Shown here: positions 46,605 to 55,216 of the stretch, piece after piece | Layout: each line of letters opens with the position of its first letter | Position numbering within the stretch: the first letter of the stretch is position 1 | Source of the DNA: Planifilum fulgidum | GTDB lineage: Bacteria > Bacillota > Bacilli > Thermoactinomycetales > DSM-44946 | Length of the DNA stretch: 64,000 nucleotides | Reading direction: 5' to 3' | Assembly: GCF_900113175.1 (NCBI RefSeq) | Contig: NZ_FOOK01000003.1 | Span: forward strand, 62,001-126,000 | Position numbers and translations under genes: made by a program | Notes under the pieces: generated by a model | Told to the model about the DNA's origin: nothing | Database searches by the model: none | The model's input: only the letters and a program-made list of their open reading frames with translations

Positions 46605-46860
46605 AAGAAAAGGATAAGCTGCCCGGGCAGGCAGCCGCGTCGGGGCGGGCCGTCACCGGGAATAGGGATTGGGCGTCAGCTGTGAAAACCCATCAGGCGC
46701 CGAAGGGGCTGTGCCGCCTCGCCTCTTCGATGGAAAGGCCCCGGGCGGCACACCCTTTTCCCCACATCCTTTTTCACGGGGGCTTTCCGGGGGTATCAGC
46801 CGTTTCCGAATGGGTCAAACTGGGGATGAGCGGAAAATGGAGCAAGCGGAGGAAGGACCC
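46605..46860. other. Intergenic region, no gene seen
   Basis: These 256 bases between the lipase and a small membrane-protein gene have no supported coding frame. A GCTGCC...GGCAGC hairpin near 46618-46634 lacks a T-run. Confidence 0.4.
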
Positions 46861-47118
46861 ATGACGGAATGGCCCTTTTTTTCCATCCTGGAGTGGCAAA
46901 TCATGACCGCGCTCACCCTGCTTTCCACTCTGCTCAGCTGGTGGAAGAGGAGACGGTGGATGCAAGTTTTTTCCCTCGCCTGCCTTTCCGTGCTGATCCT
47001 TGCCATCTCCTTCCGGGAACCGATCCGCCCGGGTCTCCTGTTGCCGGGAATTTTTCTGGGATTTTTCACCCTGTTGTATATGGCCAAAAAGATCCTGGAG
47101 CCATCGGAAAAGCGTTGA
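46861..47118 (+). CDS. Small membrane protein, 85 residues
   Basis: ATG 46861 follows GCGGAGGAAGG. The protein has an N-terminal hydrophobic stretch, a short basic loop (WWKRRRW), and two further hydrophobic segments separated by a polar FREPIRPG. It therefore probably spans the membrane two or three times with a Lys/Glu tail. I do not recognise a family. A terminator follows directly after the stop. Confidence 0.7.
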   Translation: MTEWPFFSILEWQIMTALTLLSTLLSWWKRRRWMQVFSLACLSVLILAISFREPIRPGLLLPGIFLGFFTLLYMAKKILEPSEKR

Positions 47119-47141
47119 CCCGCCCGTCCTCGGGCGGGTTT
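47118..47141 (+). terminator. Terminator after the small membrane protein gene
   Basis: CCCGCCCG-TCCT-CGGGCGGG followed by TTTCTG overlaps the end of the stop codon of the 85-residue gene. Confidence 0.8.
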
Positions 47142-47205
47142 CTGCTGCTTCAGGGAATTTGATTCGATAAAATGGAAGACGGAAAAAACGGGGAGGGGTG
47201 GAAGT

Positions 47206-47973
47206 GTGGAAGGATCTGTCGCCTGGGTGACCGGTGGCATCCGCGGTTTGGGTGCCCAGGTGGTGAAGGTGTTGGCCGAGTCGGGATTTCACATCGCCGT
47301 CAATTACCGGAGCAGCCGGGAGGCGGCGGAACGGCTGGCCGGGGAAGTCCGCGCTCTTGGAAGGGAAGTCCTCGCGCTTCAGGGGGATGTGGGCCGTCCG
47401 GAGGATGTCCGGAGGATGGCCGGGGAGATCCGGAAGCGATGGGACCGGGTGGATGTGCTCGTTTGCACGGCGGGGCCCTTTTTGTTCCGGCGCATTCCGG
47501 CGGCGGAACTGACGGACCGGCAGTGGCGGGAGATGATCGACGGGAACCTGTCGGGGGTGTTTTACTGCGTGCGGGAAGTGATTCCCTTGATGCGGCGACG
47601 CGGATTCGGCCGAATCATCACCTTCGGCTTTCCCGAAGCGGAGCACGCTCCTCCGTGGGCGGGTTTCTCCGCCTATGCGGCGGCCAAGGCGGGGTTGGTC
47701 TCCTTCACCCGGACCCTGGCGGAGGAAGAGGCACCGCACGGGATCACCGTCAACATGATCAGTCCGGGGGACATTCGCGATCCCTACAAGGAGGCGCCCA
47801 TCCAAGCCGCCCGCGGAAAAAGGGATGACCGCAATCCCGTCGGCAGACCGGGAACCGGCGGGGACATCGCCCGGGTGGTCCGCTTCCTGGTGGATCCTGA
47901 CGCCGATTTTATCACCGGGGCGGTCATCCCCGTCACCGGCGGTTTCGACAACCGCAACTTTCGGCTGCCTTAA
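47206..47973 (+). CDS. Short-chain dehydrogenase/reductase family protein, atypical active site
   Basis: The 255-residue SDR protein has the N-terminal cofactor motif TGGIRGLGAQV, the NNAG-equivalent VCTAGPFLF, YAAAKAG (catalytic Tyr and Lys) and the C-terminal GAVIPVTGGF. It is close to the FabG-like YmfI group. The catalytic Ser normally 13 residues before the Tyr is not there: the segment reads ITFGFPEAEHAPPWAGFSAY. It may be a weak or specialised reductase. GTG 47206 follows GGAGGGG. Confidence 0.88.
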   Translation: MEGSVAWVTGGIRGLGAQVVKVLAESGFHIAVNYRSSREAAERLAGEVRALGREVLALQGDVGRPEDVRRMAGEIRKRWDRVDVLVCTAGPFLFRRIPAAELTDRQWREMIDGNLSGVFYCVREVIPLMRRRGFGRIITFGFPEAEHAPPWAGFSAYAAAKAGLVSFTRTLAEEEAPHGITVNMISPGDIRDPYKEAPIQAARGKRDDRNPVGRPGTGGDIARVVRFLVDPDADFITGAVIPVTGGFDNRNFRLP

Positions 47974-48004
47974 GGCGCGAAATTCCCCGATTTGGAGGCT
48001 GTGA

Positions 48005-48025
48005 GCGCCCTGCGGCGCGTTTTTC
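48005..48025 (+). terminator. Terminator after the SDR gene
   Basis: GCGCC-CTGC-GGCGC followed by GTTTTTC lies 30 bases past the SDR stop. Confidence 0.6.
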
Positions 48026-48074
48026 TTCGTCCGGCGCCCTTTTCGCCGATATTTCGGCAGAAATCACCCTTTTG

Positions 48075-48105
48075 TTGACAAAACGAAATCCTTTCGGACT
48101 ATAAT
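48075..48105 (+). promoter_or_regulatory. Promoter-like sequence upstream of the class A PBP gene
   Basis: TTGACA (48075-48080) and TATAAT (48100-48105) are both exact consensus hexamers, but 19 bases apart; a second TATAAT starts near 48111. It reads toward the PBP gene through a leader of about 365 nt that is antisense to a small minus-strand gene. Confidence 0.5.
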
Positions 48106-48133
48106 TACGTTATAATAGAATAGCGTCTGTCCG

Positions 48134-48298
48134 TCATTGCGTTTTGCCGAATCGCCATCCCAGTAAAAACCAAACGAGGGAACCGAGCAAGCCGAGAAAC
48201 AATCCGGCCGTTCCTTCCGTCTTCCATAACAGGAGGGAAGCAAACAGACCGGCGATGCCGGCGATCCGGCAGGCAAAGGCGGCAGCGCGGCCGTTCAT
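48134..48298 (-). CDS. Small two-helix membrane protein, 54 residues
   Basis: ATG 48298 follows GGGGTGAT at good spacing. The peptide has two hydrophobic helices (CRIAGIAGLFASLLL and AGLFLGLLGSLVWFLLGW) linked by a short polar turn (WKTEGT) and ends RFGKTQ. Codon use fits the genome. I do not recognise the family. It lies between the promoter-like site at 48075-48105 and the PBP gene, opposite in direction. Confidence 0.6.
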   Translation of the reverse strand: MNGRAAAFACRIAGIAGLFASLLLWKTEGTAGLFLGLLGSLVWFLLGWRFGKTQ

Positions 48299-48470
48299 GG
48301 CTCATCACCCCGTCCCCAACTATATCACATTCGGGGGCGAGGAGGGAAAGGGCCGGCGCTTCTGCGCCCTTGGGCCGGAGAAAAACAACGACGCCTGTTG
48401 AAAAAATAGAGAAAGAAATAAATCGCTTCCGCTTCCAACAGCTCGAATTCGTCTGCAGGGGGTTGTCGAG

Positions 48471-51026
48471 ATGGATGATTACCGCCGGAGAGAGGAACCT
48501 TTTTCCCTGCCTCCCCGCAGGGAAAGGCACGGCTCTCTCCCGTCGCGCAAGGAGCGGTACGGTTCCCGTTCCGCCCGTTCAAACAAGCGCCGCTTGTTCA
48601 CAAAAAAATGGTTTTTCCTTGTCATCATCACATCGCTTCTTTTGATCATCGGTGGCTGTTCCACAGTGGTGTTTACGGCGGGAACGGTCGATCTCAAAAA
48701 AATCGAGAACCTGGAATACGCTTCGGTCATCTATGATCAGGAAGGCAAACTGATCGGCCGGATCGGGGTCAACCGGGAGCGCATCACCATAGAGGAACTG
48801 AAGAAACACAACCCCGATCTCATCCAAGCCTTTGTCAAGGTGGAAGACGCCCGCTTCTACAAGCACAACGGGGTGGACTACTTTGCCCTGATGCGGGCCG
48901 TCGTGAAGAACATCATCAAGATGGGGGCGGCGGAGGGCGGCGGGACCATCACCATGCAGGTGGCCCGCAATGCCATCCTCCGGGACCACGACAAAAATAT
49001 CAAACGAAAGCTGAAGGAAATCGGCGCGGCTTTGAACGTGGAGCGCAGATACAACAAGGATCAAATCCTCGAGGCCTATCTGAACAGCATCTACTTCGGC
49101 AACAACGTCCGGGGCGTCAAGCTGGCGGCCAAGATTTACTTCAACAAGGACATCAGCAAGGAAACGCTGGAGCCCCACGAAGTCGCCCTCCTGGCCGGTT
49201 TGCCGAAAGCGCCCGAGGGATACAATCCCTTCCGCAACCCGGAAGGGGCGAAGAATCGGCGGAACACCGTTCTGGCGATCATGGCCCGGGGCAAGGATGA
49301 AGATGGCCTGGATCCCATCATCTCCAAAGAGGAAGTTCAAAAATATCAAAACATGGATCTCGGGGTGAAGGAGGAATACCTCGAGGCGCATCTGAAAAAC
49401 AACGAGTACGAGGCCTACAAGGCCTATGTCATCGGAGAGGCCAAACGGAACTACGACCTGTCGGAGGAAGAGCTGCGGGACGGGGGCCTGAAGATCTACA
49501 CCGCCATGAACCCGAAGGCCCAGAAGATCCTCGAAAAAGCCTTGACGGATGACGAAACCTACCAGGGGCACGACAACCTGGACGGCGGGGCGACCATCCT
49601 CAAGGCGGACACCGGGGAAATCGTGGCGATCGGCGGCGGACGCAACTACAAGCCCGGCAGCATGATCCGTTCGGCGGAGAAGAAGGGGCACCAACCGGGG
49701 TCGTCCATCAAGCCGTTGACGGTGTACGCCCCGGCGATGGAGCTGAACGAGGACATCAACGAATATTCCAAGATCCCCGACAAAAAGTTCTCGATCGGTG
49801 ACTGGACGCCCCAAAACTACACCCGGCGTTATTACGGGGACGTGGAGCTCTCCTATGTGGTGAAACAATCGCTGAACGCCTCCACCGCATGGCTGCTCCA
49901 TAACAAAGTGAACTTGTCCCGCGCCTTTAACTTCGCCCAAAAGGCCGGACTCAATCTGCATCCCGAGGATCAGGGCTACGCCGCCCTGGCCCTGGGCGGT
50001 CTGACCGAGGGGGCAAGCACGGTGGAAATGGCCCAGGCTTACACCGTGTTTCCCAACAACGGAAAGGCGATGAGGGCCCACGCGATCCGGAAAATTGAGC
50101 AAGCGAACGGCACGGAAGTGGAGCTGACCGAAGAGGCGCAGGAAGCTCTGCAACCCGTCCAGGTGTTCAAGCCCAGAACGGCTTACTACATGACGCGGAT
50201 GCTGATCAAGGTGGTGGAGGAGGGCACCGGGACGAGGGCCCAGCTGCAGGACAAACGTCCGGTGGCCGGGAAGACGGGAACCACCCAGGAATACAAGGAT
50301 TCCTGGTTTGTGGGTTACACTCCCGACTACGTGATGGCGGCGACCATCTACAATCTCTCGACCGAAGAGGGCAAACGGGTGGAGCTGAGCGGGGGGACGA
50401 ACGCGGCTCCCCTCTTCAGCAAGGTGATGTCGGAATTTCTGGCCGGCACACCCGTCCGCAACTTTGAAAAACCGCCGGGAGTGGAAGATCCCGAGCCGCC
50501 CTTTGAACTGAAGCCGGTGGCGGATCTGAAGGGAAGCTTCAACAGGGAAGCCGGCGCCATCCAGCTGCGTTGGACCGATTACGACGACCGGGTGAAATAC
50601 CGGGTGGAGCGCTCCGAAGACGGGGCCAACTGGCGGCCGATCGGAGAAACGACGGAAGGAGCGTTTACCGACAACCAGATCGAAGTGCCGCAGCCCGGTG
50701 ATCCTCTGTCGGGCATCTTCGGAGGCCGAACCTATCATTACCGCGTGATCGCCATCGATACAGAGACCAATGAGGAGGCGAAACCCTCCAATGTCGTGTC
50801 GATTCAAGTGAAGCCGCGTGAGGAACGACCGCCCGAGCAGCCGGGGGATCCGCAGGGAGATCTCCAGGGCGACCAGGGCAATGACCGGGGTCCGGGCGGA
50901 TGGTTCGGTGGCGATCAAGGCCGCGATGACGGCCAGCCAGGCGGCGACCAACAGGGTGACCGCCCGATCCCGCCGCCGGGAGACCGACGCGATGATGGGG
51001 AAGATAACGGATGGCGCCTCTGGTGA
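48471..51026 (+). CDS. Class A penicillin-binding protein (PBP1A type)
   Basis: The 851-residue bifunctional peptidoglycan synthase has a basic cytoplasmic tail and one TM helix (about 47-68). The GT51 domain follows (VKVEDARFYKHNGVDYFALM, EGGGTITMQVARN, RKLKEIGAALNVE), then a transpeptidase domain with SxxK (GSSIKPLTVY), the SxN equivalent (SLNAST) and KTGTTQEYKDSWFVG. After about residue 670 comes a fibronectin-III-like domain (LRWTDYDDRVKYRVERSED). A low-complexity tail rich in Gly, Asp, Gln and Pro ends the protein. Only one membrane anchor is present and there is no clear PASTA domain. A terminator follows. Confidence 0.96.
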   Translation: MDDYRRREEPFSLPPRRERHGSLPSRKERYGSRSARSNKRRLFTKKWFFLVIITSLLLIIGGCSTVVFTAGTVDLKKIENLEYASVIYDQEGKLIGRIGVNRERITIEELKKHNPDLIQAFVKVEDARFYKHNGVDYFALMRAVVKNIIKMGAAEGGGTITMQVARNAILRDHDKNIKRKLKEIGAALNVERRYNKDQILEAYLNSIYFGNNVRGVKLAAKIYFNKDISKETLEPHEVALLAGLPKAPEGYNPFRNPEGAKNRRNTVLAIMARGKDEDGLDPIISKEEVQKYQNMDLGVKEEYLEAHLKNNEYEAYKAYVIGEAKRNYDLSEEELRDGGLKIYTAMNPKAQKILEKALTDDETYQGHDNLDGGATILKADTGEIVAIGGGRNYKPGSMIRSAEKKGHQPGSSIKPLTVYAPAMELNEDINEYSKIPDKKFSIGDWTPQNYTRRYYGDVELSYVVKQSLNASTAWLLHNKVNLSRAFNFAQKAGLNLHPEDQGYAALALGGLTEGASTVEMAQAYTVFPNNGKAMRAHAIRKIEQANGTEVELTEEAQEALQPVQVFKPRTAYYMTRMLIKVVEEGTGTRAQLQDKRPVAGKTGTTQEYKDSWFVGYTPDYVMAATIYNLSTEEGKRVELSGGTNAAPLFSKVMSEFLAGTPVRNFEKPPGVEDPEPPFELKPVADLKGSFNREAGAIQLRWTDYDDRVKYRVERSEDGANWRPIGETTEGAFTDNQIEVPQPGDPLSGIFGGRTYHYRVIAIDTETNEEAKPSNVVSIQVKPREERPPEQPGDPQGDLQGDQGNDRGPGGWFGGDQGRDDGQPGGDQQGDRPIPPPGDRRDDGEDNGWRLW

Positions 51027-51043
51027 TGATGAGGGCGCAAGAG

Positions 51044-51080
51044 GCAAGGGGACCGGAACCAACCGGTCCCCTTGCCCTTT
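51044..51080 (+). terminator. Terminator after the PBP gene
   Basis: GCAAGGGGACCGG and CCGGTCCCCTTGC form a long hairpin followed by CCTTT. Confidence 0.75.
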
Positions 51081-51157
51081 GAGCGGGCTTGGTTCTATTT
51101 GTCCCGCACCTTCCATACATTTATCCTGTGAGGACGAGTTTCCCGGGGAAGAGGTGT

Positions 51158-52210
51158 ATGGAAGTGAAGGAGCGGTGGTTCCCGGCATGTCGGATCGGGT
51201 TCACTTACATCGGGACGGTGGTGGGGGCGGGTTTTGCCTCGGGCCAGGAAATCAAGCAGTTTTTTACCGTTTTCGGACTGGGCGGGGTGTGGGGCATCCT
51301 GCTGGTGACCGTGTTGTTCGCCTGGCTGGGGACGCGGATGATGTTGGTGGGAGCCCGGCTGAAGGCCCGGTCCTACGAAGAGTTTAACAATTATCTGTTC
51401 GGCCCCCGCTGGGGAAGATGGATGAACATTTTTGTCGGAATCGTTCTCTTCGGAGTGACGACGGCGATGATGTCGGGGACCGGCGCCCTTTTCCAGGAAC
51501 AGTTGGGCCTTTCCTTCCATCTGGGAGTGCTGCTTTCCTCGGCGATCGCTTATCTGGTGATCATCCGCGGCATGGAGGGCATTCTGTCGGTCAATTCCTT
51601 CGTGGTCCCCTGCATGTTTTTCTTCACCATGCTGATTGCGGCCGAGGGGTTGCGCAGTGACGGGATCCTTCCCTTTTTGGAAATGGAACCGGTGGCTGAG
51701 GGAAGCTGGCTGGTTTCGGCCGTCACTTATGTGGCCTTCAACTTGGCCATGTCGCAGGCGGTGTTGGTGCCGATCGGCGGCGAAATCCGGGATGAGGCGA
51801 CGCTGCGCCTCGGCGGAGTTCTGGGGGGATTGGGCCTCGGCCTGATGCTGCTCGCCGGCGATTTCGCCCTGACGCTCAAGGTTCCGGAGATTTGGGACAT
51901 GGAGATTCCGATCGCCCTGGTGATCGCCACTCTGGGGGAAGGCATGAAGTACTTTTTCCTCGCCGTGATGTGGGGAGAAATTTTCACCACGCTGATCGGC
52001 AACGTGTACGGGTTGGCCGCCAATCTGGGGCAATGGGTGCCTTTCCGTCCGAAGACGGTGACCGGCCTCATCTTCATCGTCGGCTATTTGTGCTCACTGA
52101 TCGGTTTTCCCGCATTTATCAATTATGTCTATCCCTTCTTCGGCTATTGCGGTCTGCTGGCCCTGCTCCTCCTGGCGGTTCGCCGTTATCCGGCCCCCTT
52201 CTCCGGTTAA
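51158..52210 (+). CDS. YkvI family membrane transporter-like protein
   Basis: The 350-residue protein has about ten transmembrane helices. Its N-terminal signature GFTYIGTVVGAGFASGQEIKQF, with a glycine-rich unwound first helix, is typical of YkvI/APC-fold membrane proteins. A substrate is not known; amino-acid-like compounds are guessed from the fold. ATG 51158 follows GGGGAAGAGG. Confidence 0.85.
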   Translation: MEVKERWFPACRIGFTYIGTVVGAGFASGQEIKQFFTVFGLGGVWGILLVTVLFAWLGTRMMLVGARLKARSYEEFNNYLFGPRWGRWMNIFVGIVLFGVTTAMMSGTGALFQEQLGLSFHLGVLLSSAIAYLVIIRGMEGILSVNSFVVPCMFFFTMLIAAEGLRSDGILPFLEMEPVAEGSWLVSAVTYVAFNLAMSQAVLVPIGGEIRDEATLRLGGVLGGLGLGLMLLAGDFALTLKVPEIWDMEIPIALVIATLGEGMKYFFLAVMWGEIFTTLIGNVYGLAANLGQWVPFRPKTVTGLIFIVGYLCSLIGFPAFINYVYPFFGYCGLLALLLLAVRRYPAPFSG

Positions 52211-52315
52211 GGGATCGGTGAAGAAACCGCCCTGCTCCGGGGGCGGGGCGTTTGTATTCCTCAGCGGCAACAATCACAATTTTTAAAAAATAACGACGAG
52301 GAAATGACCCCGCCG

Positions 52316-52543
52316 TCATCGCGTTTCTCCTTCCGCGAGGGCGATCAGCAAATGATCAAACTCCTCGGGACGGAGAAAATCCTCCCGCCGCCAGTGTTTG
52401 CGAATCCATTCCAGAAGCTCCTGCTGGGACTGGAAAAATTCGCCGGTAGTGTCCGCTTTGCGAACCCAGAACCGGAATTGGTCCTCATCAGCGACCACCT
52501 CACAGGGATAACGCCCGTATTTGCTCATGAGTGAAAATTCCAT
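52316..52543 (-). CDS. Small conserved-looking protein, 75 residues, unknown function
   Basis: The protein is polar, with no membrane segment or known motif, and rich in Trp, Phe, Glu and Arg (for example FRFWVRKADTTGEFFQSQ, then LLEWIRKHWRREDFL). The length, ATG start and purine-rich stretch before it fit a real gene. It stands between two plus-strand genes. Confidence 0.6.
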   Translation of the reverse strand: MEFSLMSKYGRYPCEVVADEDQFRFWVRKADTTGEFFQSQQELLEWIRKHWRREDFLRPEEFDHLLIALAEGETR

Positions 52544-52648
52544 GGAAGCCTTCCCCCTTCACATGTTATTGTTTTATTTTACCCGCCGCAAGTTGTTATG
52601 TAACAGATTTTTCGAAAAAAATCGTGAAGGAGGGAAGGGGGGAGAAGA

Positions 52649-53194
52649 ATGACCTATTTGTTCGCGGTGGTGGCCGCTTATCTTCTCGGTTCGATCCCCG
52701 TACGCCCGTGGTTTGGAAAGGTGCGGAAAGGGTTGATTCGAACCCCGGTGGCTGAGAAGGAACTTTGGATTCTGGCTTTGGAAATGGCCAAAGGGATCCT
52801 TGCCGCCTCGGCCGGGTTTTTACTGGCAGGTTGGACCGGAGCTTCCCTGGCCGCCGTGGCGGTTGTTTTCGGGGAAATCGTTCCCCTCGGTTCGGCGCGC
52901 CGGCGGGGCAACGGGGCGGCCACGGCGGCGGGAGCTCTTTTCGTCCTCAGTCCGCTCTTGATCTTCATCGGCGCGCTCATCTATTTTCTCAGTCTGCTGA
53001 TCACCCGTTATCCCCCATTTTCCATCCTGTGCGCCGCGATCGGCGTCCTGCTGTTCGGACTGATTCTCTCCGTCCATCTGTATGTCTGGCTGGTGATCCT
53101 CTGTTTGGTGGGATTGATCCTTCTCCGGCCGGGGAACGGGAGAAACCGTTATTTTTCCGGCAGAAATCCCTTTAGGTGGAGGCCGTTTCGGTGA
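52649..53194 (+). CDS. Degenerate PlsY-like membrane protein
   Basis: The 181-residue protein has five hydrophobic helices laid out as in the acyl-phosphate:glycerol-3-phosphate acyltransferase PlsY. It keeps YLLGSIPV at the N-terminus and a MAKGILAAS counterpart of motif 2. The GSGNxGATN motif that binds glycerol-3-phosphate is absent. The GHxFPxFLxFxGGKGVAT motif is replaced by GEIVPLGSARRRGNGAAT, with the His lost. It is therefore unlikely to be the essential acyltransferase and may have another role. ATG follows GGGGGGAGAAGA. Confidence 0.7.
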   Translation: MTYLFAVVAAYLLGSIPVRPWFGKVRKGLIRTPVAEKELWILALEMAKGILAASAGFLLAGWTGASLAAVAVVFGEIVPLGSARRRGNGAATAAGALFVLSPLLIFIGALIYFLSLLITRYPPFSILCAAIGVLLFGLILSVHLYVWLVILCLVGLILLRPGNGRNRYFSGRNPFRWRPFR

Positions 53195-53200
53195 AAGGCC

Positions 53201-54010
53201 TCACGCCTTGCCGCCCAGCACCACCCGCACCTTGTATCCGCTGTACTTTCTCATGTTGATGACGCCGTTTTCAAAGATCATGTATTGTCCCTTGACCCCG
53301 ATCAATGTCCCCTCGATGTGGGCTTGCTTGTTCAAATCGAGGGACTTGATTTTTTCGGGAATCTGGAGCTGAGGATACCTAAAATCCATGACTTGCTGGG
53401 AGTCCAAAAAGTATTGCGCGTAGTTTTCGGGGATTTTTTCGCGGAGTTCCGAGCGAACCGCCGTCAGGTCCTTGTCGGCGACCTGGTTTTTCAGCATTCT
53501 TCGCCAATTGGTCTTGTCCTTGATGAATTGAGACAGATGAAATTCCAATTCGCCGGCGGTCTTGCGGTCCGGAACCTCCGCGATGGGAAGGGCGGCGACG
53601 GCCCCTTGGTCGATCCAGCGGTTGACGGCGTTCGATTTTCTGGTGATGCCGACCTTGATGTCATCGCTGAGGGCGATGTATACGAGGTGGGGCTGCATGC
53701 AATGGGCTCGTCCGAAGGCTTCATCCCGGCAGGTGCCCCGGTGAAAGTGGCACAGATGGGGCTTGACGATGCAGAGATCGTTTTCGGCCCGATCCCGGAA
53801 ACACGGGTAGCAGGAACCGCTGTTGAAGGATTTTTTGATTTTTCGGCCGCAATAAATACAGGAAATGGTTCCGAGATAGTCGATTTGAACGGTATTTCCC
53901 AGGAAATCATTCAGCGGGGCTTCCTGATCGTCCAGCCGGAGGCGGTAGGCGATGGGATTTTTGTATTCGTGGCACAGCGGCCGAAGATGTCCTGTCAGAA
54001 TCATGGACAA
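53201..54010 (-). CDS. DUF2797 family protein
   Basis: The 269-residue protein has an N-terminal Cys-rich segment (CIYCGRKIKKSF, SGSCYPC, then HLCHFHRGTCRDE) that probably binds zinc. HLVYIALSDDIKVGITRKS and RWIDQGAVAALPIAEVP are hallmarks of DUF2797 and resemble a GIY-YIG-like strand arrangement. The function is unknown. It is convergent with the PlsY-like gene, with stops six bases apart. Confidence 0.88.
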   Translation of the reverse strand: MSMILTGHLRPLCHEYKNPIAYRLRLDDQEAPLNDFLGNTVQIDYLGTISCIYCGRKIKKSFNSGSCYPCFRDRAENDLCIVKPHLCHFHRGTCRDEAFGRAHCMQPHLVYIALSDDIKVGITRKSNAVNRWIDQGAVAALPIAEVPDRKTAGELEFHLSQFIKDKTNWRRMLKNQVADKDLTAVRSELREKIPENYAQYFLDSQQVMDFRYPQLQIPEKIKSLDLNKQAHIEGTLIGVKGQYMIFENGVINMRKYSGYKVRVVLGGKA

Positions 54011-54269
54011 TACCCCTTTTGTCGGTTCTTTGCCTTTCCGGCAATGGCGGAAGCCGGTAGTCGGCCTTCAAAATCCCGGTTCCATTTCCATGATAACTGA
54101 TAATCAATCAGTGAAAAAGGGAAGAGATAATCCCAAGGGTTTTTGTTGCCAAACAAGGGAGGGATGTGCTGCGGCACTCCCGTGTCAAGGGGATCGCCCT
54201 GCCCTTTGGTTGTTGCGTCCTTCCCGGGATGCGGGCAGCGGACGCGATTCCTTCGAAGGAGGTTTCCCC

Positions 54270-54647
54270 ATGATCCGACTGAAGCGGATCTATGATCCCC
54301 CGGAAGAGACCGACGGTTTTCGCATTCTGGTCGATCGGCTGTGGCCGAGGGGAGTGAAAAAGGAGAAAGCATCCATCGATCACTGGGCGAGGGAGCTGGC
54401 TCCATCGGATGAATTGCGGAAAAGATTTCACCGGGACCGGGATTTTGACCGTTTCAGGGAGGCGTATTTCCGGGAGTTGAATGATCCGGAAAAAACGAAA
54501 GCGTGGCGTCTCATCCTGGAGCGTGCCGCCGGCAGGCCGATCACCTTTCTTTATGCAAGCCGGAACAGGGCGCAAAATAACGCCATGGTGCTGAGGGAGT
54601 GGGCGGAAGCACAAACGGCCCGGGGAACCGGTTCATCCCGGAATTAG
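54270..54647 (+). CDS. DUF488 (YeaO-like) family protein
   Basis: ATG 54270 follows AAGGAGG. The 125-residue product carries the family blocks KRIYDPPEETDGFRILVDRLWP, DHWARELAPSDELRK and ITFLYASRNRAQNNA. DUF488 proteins are small cytoplasmic proteins of unknown function; some are linked to heme or stress. It is complete. Confidence 0.93.
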   Translation: MIRLKRIYDPPEETDGFRILVDRLWPRGVKKEKASIDHWARELAPSDELRKRFHRDRDFDRFREAYFRELNDPEKTKAWRLILERAAGRPITFLYASRNRAQNNAMVLREWAEAQTARGTGSSRN

Positions 54648-54743
54648 GCATTTCTGGATTTTGACGCCGAAGGGGCGGATGCCTTTTCCTCTCCGCCGGC
54701 GAAGCATATGATGCGATTGAAATCAGTGCAAAGGAGGGTTAAC

Positions 54744-54863
54744 ATGAGCGGATACGGCGGAGGATACGGATACGGTTACGGAATCGGTTTTCGTCGGCTC
54801 CTGATCTTCCTGTTGGTCATTGCCACCATCTTTGTTTTTGCGGGAGTCGGATTCGGCTGGTAA
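54744..54863 (+). CDS. YjcZ-type sporulation mini-protein, 39 residues
   Basis: ATG 54744 follows AAAGGAGGG. The peptide has a Gly/Tyr-rich head (SGYGGGYGYGYG), a short Arg-Arg pair, one hydrophobic helix (LLIFLLVIATIFVFAGVGF) and ends GW. This is the pattern of YjcZ family proteins made by spore-forming Bacillales. A small membrane peptide of unknown role, probably under sporulation control. Confidence 0.85.
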   Translation: MSGYGGGYGYGYGIGFRRLLIFLLVIATIFVFAGVGFGW

Positions 54864-54932
54864 GCTGAAGCGGGCAGCTCACACCCCTTACCCTGGGCCT
54901 GACCTTTGCTCGAAAAATTTCATGAAGCGGGT

Positions 54933-54960
54933 GCCGGTTCCGCCAGGAACCGGCCTTTTG
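54933..54960 (+). terminator. Terminator after the YjcZ-type gene
   Basis: GCCGGTTCC-GCCA-GGAACCGGC followed by CTTTTG forms a perfect nine-pair hairpin 70 bases past the stop. Confidence 0.85.
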
Positions 54961-55180
54961 CTTCATTCAAAGGGGTGAAATCTCCAAGGACGTTTTTCCC
55001 CGGGAAAAAGAATGGATCCCGCTGATGCGCTAAAGCGGAAAAGGATGCGAAAAATGTGAAAGGACGAATTGAAAAAGAAAAATATAATGAGATGTGAAAC
55101 CTTTTCCTCCGGGATATCGTTCCCCTTGACAAAGGGCTAGGCTGTGAAACGACAGGGATCCCGGAATGGGGAGCCCGCGT
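54961..55180. other. Intergenic stretch, no gene seen
   Basis: A-rich sequence without a supported ORF. A TTGACA near 55125 lacks a matched -10. Confidence 0.4.
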
Positions 55181-55210
55181 TTGACAAATGCAATTCTAAT
55201 ATTCTATAAA
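55181..55210 (+). promoter_or_regulatory. Sigma-A promoter with no ORF downstream
   Basis: TTGACA (55181-55186) and TATAAA (55205-55210) are 18 bases apart in an AT-rich setting. Only about 70 bases lie between it and a strong terminator. Confidence 0.6.
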
Positions 55211-55216
55211 TATATT

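Noticed and set aside
48579-51188. Minus-strand ORF of 869 codons opposite the PBP gene
   Set aside because: Shadow frame; the plus-strand PBP has every expected motif.
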